DNA of 64,000 nt from assembly GCF_004803475.1 (NCBI RefSeq), contig NZ_SRKY01000002.1, positions 656,855-720,854 on the forward strand. Direction: 5' to 3'. The DNA is from Aliishimia ponticola. Lineage in GTDB: Bacteria; Pseudomonadota; Alphaproteobacteria; Rhodobacterales; Rhodobacteraceae. The notes under the pieces are model-generated. The model searched no databases and was not told where the DNA came from. It saw only the letters and a list, made by a program, of their open reading frames with translations. A program made the translations under genes and the position numbers. Positions 60,495 to 64,000 of the stretch are shown here, piece after piece (positions within the stretch are counted from its first letter, which is position 1; each line of letters begins with the position of its first letter).

Positions 60495-61162
60495 TCGGAA
60501 AACTTTCAGGACGGCTGGACTATCGCGGCGACGATCATGTGCTGATCGATGTGCGCGGGGTTGGTTATATTGTGCATTGTTCGGATCGGACGCTGGCTGC
60601 CTTGCCGGGGCCGGGCGAGGCGGTGTCCGTCTATACCGATTTGCTGGTGCGCGAAGACCTGATGCAGCTTTACGGCTTTCTGTCCTTGGCGGAAAAAGAA
60701 TGGCATCGGCTGCTCATGTCGGTGCAGGGCATTGGCGCTAAGGCTTCGCTTGCCATCCTGGGCGCGCTTGGACCCGATGGTGTCAGCCGCGCGATTGCAA
60801 CGGGTGACTGGGCGGCGGTCAAGGCGGCGAAGGGCGTTGGCCCCAAGATCGCGCAGCGCGTCGTGCTGGACCTGAAGGACAAGGCCCCGCAGGTCATGGC
60901 GATGGGCCATGTGGGGGCCGCGCAACCGCAGATATCCGCGGAGGATGTGATCGAACCAGACGCGCCTGCCGCGCCGCCGCCTTCTGCGCCTGCTGCCTCC
61001 AGCGGGGCCACGCAGGCAGAGGCGCTGTCGGCGCTGTCCAACCTTGGCTATGGCCCGTCCGAAGCGGCGTCGGCGGTGGCGCAAGCCGCGGGCGAGGCGC
61101 CGGATGCGCAGACGCCGGAACTGATCCGCGCGGCGCTGCGCTTGCTGGCTCCGAAAGGGTAG
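60491..61162 (+). CDS. ruvA: Holliday junction DNA helicase subunit RuvA
   Basis: RuvA binds Holliday junctions and loads RuvB. The 223-residue product begins [29 protein letters not shown]. It has the two helix-hairpin-helix motifs ([16 protein letters not shown] and [17 protein letters not shown]). A long Ala/Pro linker precedes the C-terminal RuvB-binding domain ([16 protein letters not shown]). A GTG start at 60491 overlaps the ruvC stop (GTGA). ruvB follows six bases later. Confidence 0.95.
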   Translation: MIGKLSGRLDYRGDDHVLIDVRGVGYIVHCSDRTLAALPGPGEAVSVYTDLLVREDLMQLYGFLSLAEKEWHRLLMSVQGIGAKASLAILGALGPDGVSRAIATGDWAAVKAAKGVGPKIAQRVVLDLKDKAPQVMAMGHVGAAQPQISAEDVIEPDAPAAPPPSAPAASSGATQAEALSALSNLGYGPSEAASAVAQAAGEAPDAQTPELIRAALRLLAPKG

Positions 61163-61168
61163 GGTGGC

Positions 61169-62191
61169 ATGAGCGATACGTTCGACCCGACGATGCGGCC
61201 CGATCCCCTGCCCGAAGACAATGATCGCGCGCTGCGGCCCAAGGCGCTGGACGATTTCATCGGTCAGGCAGAGGCGCGGGCCAACCTGCGGGTCTTTGTC
61301 CAATCCGCGCGGTCGCGCGGCGAGGCGATGGACCACACGCTGTTTCATGGCCCGCCCGGTCTGGGCAAGACGACGCTGGCGCAGATCATGGCGCATGAGC
61401 TTGGGGTGAATTTCCGCATGACCTCTGGCCCGGTGCTGGCCAAGGCGGGCGATCTGGCCGCGATCCTCACCAATCTCGAAGCGCGGGACGTGCTGTTCAT
61501 CGACGAGATTCACCGGCTCAATCCGGCGGTGGAAGAGGTGCTTTATCCCGCGATGGAGGATTTCGAACTCGACCTCGTGATCGGCGAAGGTCCGGCGGCG
61601 CGCACGGTGCGGATCGAATTGCAGCCCTTCACGCTGGTCGGGGCAACCACACGGATGGGGCTGCTGACGACACCGCTGCGCGACCGGTTCGGCATCCCGA
61701 CGCGGCTGCAATTCTATACCGAGGATGAGCTTTTCGAGATCGTGAGCCGCAATGCAATCAAGCTGGGCGCGCCCGCCGATGAGGGCGGCGCGCGGGAAAT
61801 CGCCCGTCGCGCCCGTGGCACGCCGCGGATCGCGGGTCGCTTGCTGCGCCGCGTGGTCGATTTCGCCGTGGTCGAAGGCGATGGCCGCGTGACGCAGGCG
61901 CTGGCCGATATGGCGTTGACGCGGCTGGGCGTAGATGGACGCGGGCTTGACGGCGCGGACCGGCGCTATTTGCGGCTGATCGCGGAACATTACGGCGGCG
62001 GACCCGTGGGGATCGAAACGCTTTCGGCGGCACTGTCGGAAAGCCGCGATGCGCTGGAAGAGGTGATCGAACCCTACCTTCTGCAACAAGGCTTGATACA
62101 GCGCACCCCGCGCGGGCGGATGCTGACGCAGGGCGCATGGCGGCATCTTGGGCTGGACGCACCAAAGGGGCCGTCCGACCTGTTTTCCTGA
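61169..62191 (+). CDS. ruvB: Holliday junction branch migration ATPase RuvB
   Basis: RuvB is the AAA+ motor for branch migration. The 340-residue product shows Walker [10 protein letters not shown] (residues 61-69), Walker [12 protein letters not shown], sensor GATTRMGLL, and the ARG-finger region LRDRFGI. A winged-helix C-terminus follows. It completes ruvCAB. Confidence 0.97.
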   Translation: MSDTFDPTMRPDPLPEDNDRALRPKALDDFIGQAEARANLRVFVQSARSRGEAMDHTLFHGPPGLGKTTLAQIMAHELGVNFRMTSGPVLAKAGDLAAILTNLEARDVLFIDEIHRLNPAVEEVLYPAMEDFELDLVIGEGPAARTVRIELQPFTLVGATTRMGLLTTPLRDRFGIPTRLQFYTEDELFEIVSRNAIKLGAPADEGGAREIARRARGTPRIAGRLLRRVVDFAVVEGDGRVTQALADMALTRLGVDGRGLDGADRRYLRLIAEHYGGGPVGIETLSAALSESRDALEEVIEPYLLQQGLIQRTPRGRMLTQGAWRHLGLDAPKGPSDLFS

Positions 62192-62277
62192 CGGGAGTTC
62201 CTGAACCCGATTGCTTGCATGGATGCGCGCGCGGCTTTATCCCCTGCGCGGGCAAAATGCGGATCGGAGAACGCCTC

Positions 62278-62916
62278 ATGGATGCGTCAGACATCGAACG
62301 ATTGTTTCGCCGCGAGGACGGCTCCTATCTGTTTTCGCGCTGGGGGCGGCCCCTTGCCCCCGTCGTCTTCGGCGTGGAAGAAGAAACGCTGGGCGTCATC
62401 AAGGGCGCGGTCGAAGCGGTCTGCGCGCTTTGCGGTCACCAGATAAGCGAGACCGATCCCGAACTGGGTGCGAATTTCATGTGGTTCGTGATGCGCGACT
62501 GGCAGGAAATGCTGGATGTGCCGAATATGGACAAGCTGGTGCCCGATCTGGCCGACCTTGTGACGCGGTTGCGCGATGCGGATGCGAACCAGTACCGGGC
62601 GTTCCGCTTCGATGAGGATGGGGCGATTCAGGCGTGCTTCGTGTTCCTGCGGATGGACAAGGCCCTGTCCGAGATGCCCGCAGAATCGCTAGCGTTGAAC
62701 CAGGCGGTGCAAAGCATTCTGCTGTGGTCCGATCTGGCCTTCCGCGACAGCTCGCCGCTTGCCATTGCCGATGGCACGACGGTGCTGCGCCCTGACGTCG
62801 CGGCGGTCATTCGCGCGGCCTATGATCCGGTCTTGCCTGTGATGGCGCAGGATGCGTCCCACGCGATGCGCTTGGCGGCGCGGGTGTCTCAGGCGGAGCG
62901 CACGGCACCGCATTGA
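62278..62916 (+). CDS. Conserved hypothetical protein
   Basis: This is a 212-residue protein with no recognised domain. MDASDIERLFRREDGSYLFSRWGRPLAPVVFGVEEETL at the start and ELGANFMWFVMRDWQEM in the middle look well structured and acidic. The segment VFLRMDKALSEMPAESLALNQAVQSILLWSDLAF is mostly helical. It has no signal peptide. ATG 62278 follows GGAGAACG. The frame upstream is open but would overlap ruvB. Common in Rhodobacterales near ruvB, I believe; function unknown. Confidence 0.75.
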   Translation: MDASDIERLFRREDGSYLFSRWGRPLAPVVFGVEEETLGVIKGAVEAVCALCGHQISETDPELGANFMWFVMRDWQEMLDVPNMDKLVPDLADLVTRLRDADANQYRAFRFDEDGAIQACFVFLRMDKALSEMPAESLALNQAVQSILLWSDLAFRDSSPLAIADGTTVLRPDVAAVIRAAYDPVLPVMAQDASHAMRLAARVSQAERTAPH

Positions 62917-63039
62917 CGCGGCTGCCATTTCGTCGCCGGGTTGGGCGGAACTGCCCGAAGGACGCAGCGAAACGGTTGTGCCCGGCCCACGGCTCGGGGG
63001 ATATAGGGGCGCGATCCCCCGGCAACCGCAGGAGCCACC

Positions 63040-63435
63040 ATGTCAGAGCCGCATAGTTTCCCGGTCACCGTCTATTATGAAGACACCGATATGGCGGGCA
63101 TCGTCTATTACGCCAATTACCTGCGCTATATCGAGCGGGCGCGTTCGACCATCGTGGAAGAGCTGGGCTTGGACCAGCGGGCCATGCGCGAGATGGATAT
63201 CGTCTTTGTCGTTACGCGGGTGGAGGCGGACTATGTCTCCTCGGCGCGGCTTGGCGATCGGCTGACGGTGCAAACGCGCCATTATGCCAAGGGACCGGTG
63301 CGCTGGATCTTCGAACAGGAAGTGCTGCGCGGCGACACGTTGATCTTCAAGGCGCTGGTGACAGCCGCGACAATGAGCACCGGCGGCAAGCCCATGCGCC
63401 TTCCGGCGGAACTTCGCTCAAGGCTTGGCGGGTGA
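63040..63435 (+). CDS. ybgC: Tol-Pal-associated acyl-CoA thioesterase
   Basis: YbgC is a hotdog-fold thioesterase cotranscribed with tol-pal genes. The 131-residue product has YYEDTDMAGIVYYANYLRYIERAR with the catalytic Asp (Asp17) and VVTRVEADYVSSARLGD. It precedes tolQ, as in many proteobacteria. The tol-pal operon follows. Confidence 0.94.
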   Translation: MSEPHSFPVTVYYEDTDMAGIVYYANYLRYIERARSTIVEELGLDQRAMREMDIVFVVTRVEADYVSSARLGDRLTVQTRHYAKGPVRWIFEQEVLRGDTLIFKALVTAATMSTGGKPMRLPAELRSRLGG

Positions 63436-63535
63436 TCGGCGGACATGACGCCGAAGTGATGGTCTTCCCCTGACTTTCTTGCTAGATTCGCGCTAACAAC
63501 CGGGCAAAACCGGGCCATAAAGCAAGAGCAGGCAG

Positions 63536-64000
63536 ATGGAAGCAGAGACCCTGGCGCTGGCACAGGAGATTGATTTCTCCTTGTGGAGCCTTTTCATGCG
63601 CGCCACCCTTACCGTCAAACTCGTCATGATTGCGCTGGTTGCAGCGTCTGTCTGGGCGTGGGGCATCATCATTCAGCGAATTGTCGTCTACCGCGCGGCG
63701 CGGGCCGAAGCGGCGGCGTTCGACGCACGTTTCTGGTCGGGTGACCCGCTTGACGGGCTGTTCGACGAGATCGGGCCAGACCCTTCCGGGCGGGCCGAGA
63801 GGGTGTTCAGCGCCGGCATGATCGAATGGCGCCGGTCGCATCGCGACGATGGTGGCATGATTGCCGGGGCGACGGCGCGCATCGACCGGTCCATGGATGT
63901 GGCGATCCAGAAAGAGGCCGAAGATTTGCAGCGCGGGCTGACGGTGCTGGCGACCGTGGGGTCTTCTGCGCCGTTCATCGGCCTGTTCGGGACCGTGGTC
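63536..64000 (+). CDS. tolQ: Tol-Pal system protein TolQ, N-terminal part (3' end outside window)
   Basis: TolQ is the inner-membrane proton-channel partner of TolR in the Tol-Pal cell-envelope system. The visible 155 residues start MEAETLALAQEIDFSLWSL and have a first helix around residues 27-50 (VKLVMIALVAASVWAWGIII). A cytoplasmic loop follows, and LTVLATVGSSAPFIGLFGTVV begins the second helix. The frame runs to the window edge. ATG 63536 follows AGAGCAGG. Confidence 0.93.
   Translation, partial: MEAETLALAQEIDFSLWSLFMRATLTVKLVMIALVAASVWAWGIIIQRIVVYRAARAEAAAFDARFWSGDPLDGLFDEIGPDPSGRAERVFSAGMIEWRRSHRDDGGMIAGATARIDRSMDVAIQKEAEDLQRGLTVLATVGSSAPFIGLFGTVV

Overview
The window looks like a contiguous piece of chromosome from a marine-type alphaproteobacterium of the order Rhodobacterales (Rhodobacteraceae, Roseobacter group in the broad sense). 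The DNA is GC-rich. Gene orders typical of that group are present: rpsA-ihfB-lapA-trpF-trpB, xerC next to a DUF484 gene, and ruvC-ruvA-ruvB followed by a ybgC/tolQ start. Functions common in roseobacters are also present: C-P lyase, phosphatidylcholine synthase, MttB-like and dimethylglycine-dehydrogenase-like proteins, and a BKACE enzyme. The genus cannot be fixed from the sequence. No rRNA, tRNA, insertion sequence, prophage or CRISPR array was seen.

Layout. 1-4.6 kb: end of rpsA, ihfB, lapA, trpF, a small anchored protein and trpB. 5-8.3 kb: pth, a DUF2332 gene and glpK. 8.3-17.4 kb: a long minus-strand stretch of catabolic genes (flavin monooxygenase, amidase, DUF523, BKACE, TetR regulator, MttB-like methyltransferase, dimethylglycine/sarcosine-dehydrogenase-like protein) that looks built for methylated amines or quaternary ammonium compounds. 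17.5-20.9 kb: zinc uptake, zur-znuC-znuB divergent from znuA, with a palindromic Zur-type box between them. 21.1-23.7 kb: a translationally coupled trio of hpaF, an aromatic-amino-acid decarboxylase and hpaH. 23.9-36.1 kb: a near-complete phosphonate locus (phnC-D-E-E2-acetyltransferase, phnF divergent from phnG-H-I, then phnJ-K-L-N-M). A small antisense gene and an AT-richer gap interrupt the catabolic operon between phnI and phnJ.

36.3-40.8 kb: an acyl-CoA dehydrogenase, a membrane-dipeptidase-like protein lacking the usual N-terminal HxD metal ligands, an unrecognised 547-residue protein and a DUF3726-like protein. The last three are overlapped start-to-stop. 40.9-44.6 kb: truA, then ycjX, a GNAT gene and ycjF. 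44.9-49.1 kb: ileS, a methylated-DNA-cysteine methyltransferase gene and pcs. 49.2-52.9 kb: xerC, DUF484, a lone flagellin gene and a transaldolase-like aldolase. 52.9-58.8 kb: priA, an MFS and a MATE transporter, and prmA. 58.9-64 kb: two small proteins, the ruvCAB genes, a conserved hypothetical, ybgC and the start of tolQ, which runs off the window.

Points most worth a second look: the BKACE/MttB/DMGDH cluster without a corrinoid partner; a low-GC patch (about 50% against about 69% on either side) inside the 3' third of ileS; the three-gene cluster around the unknown 547-residue protein; the interrupted phn operon with its putative Pho and PhnF sites; a 100-residue His/Asp repeat tract in ZnuA; and a two-copy intergenic hairpin-plus-tail repeat.
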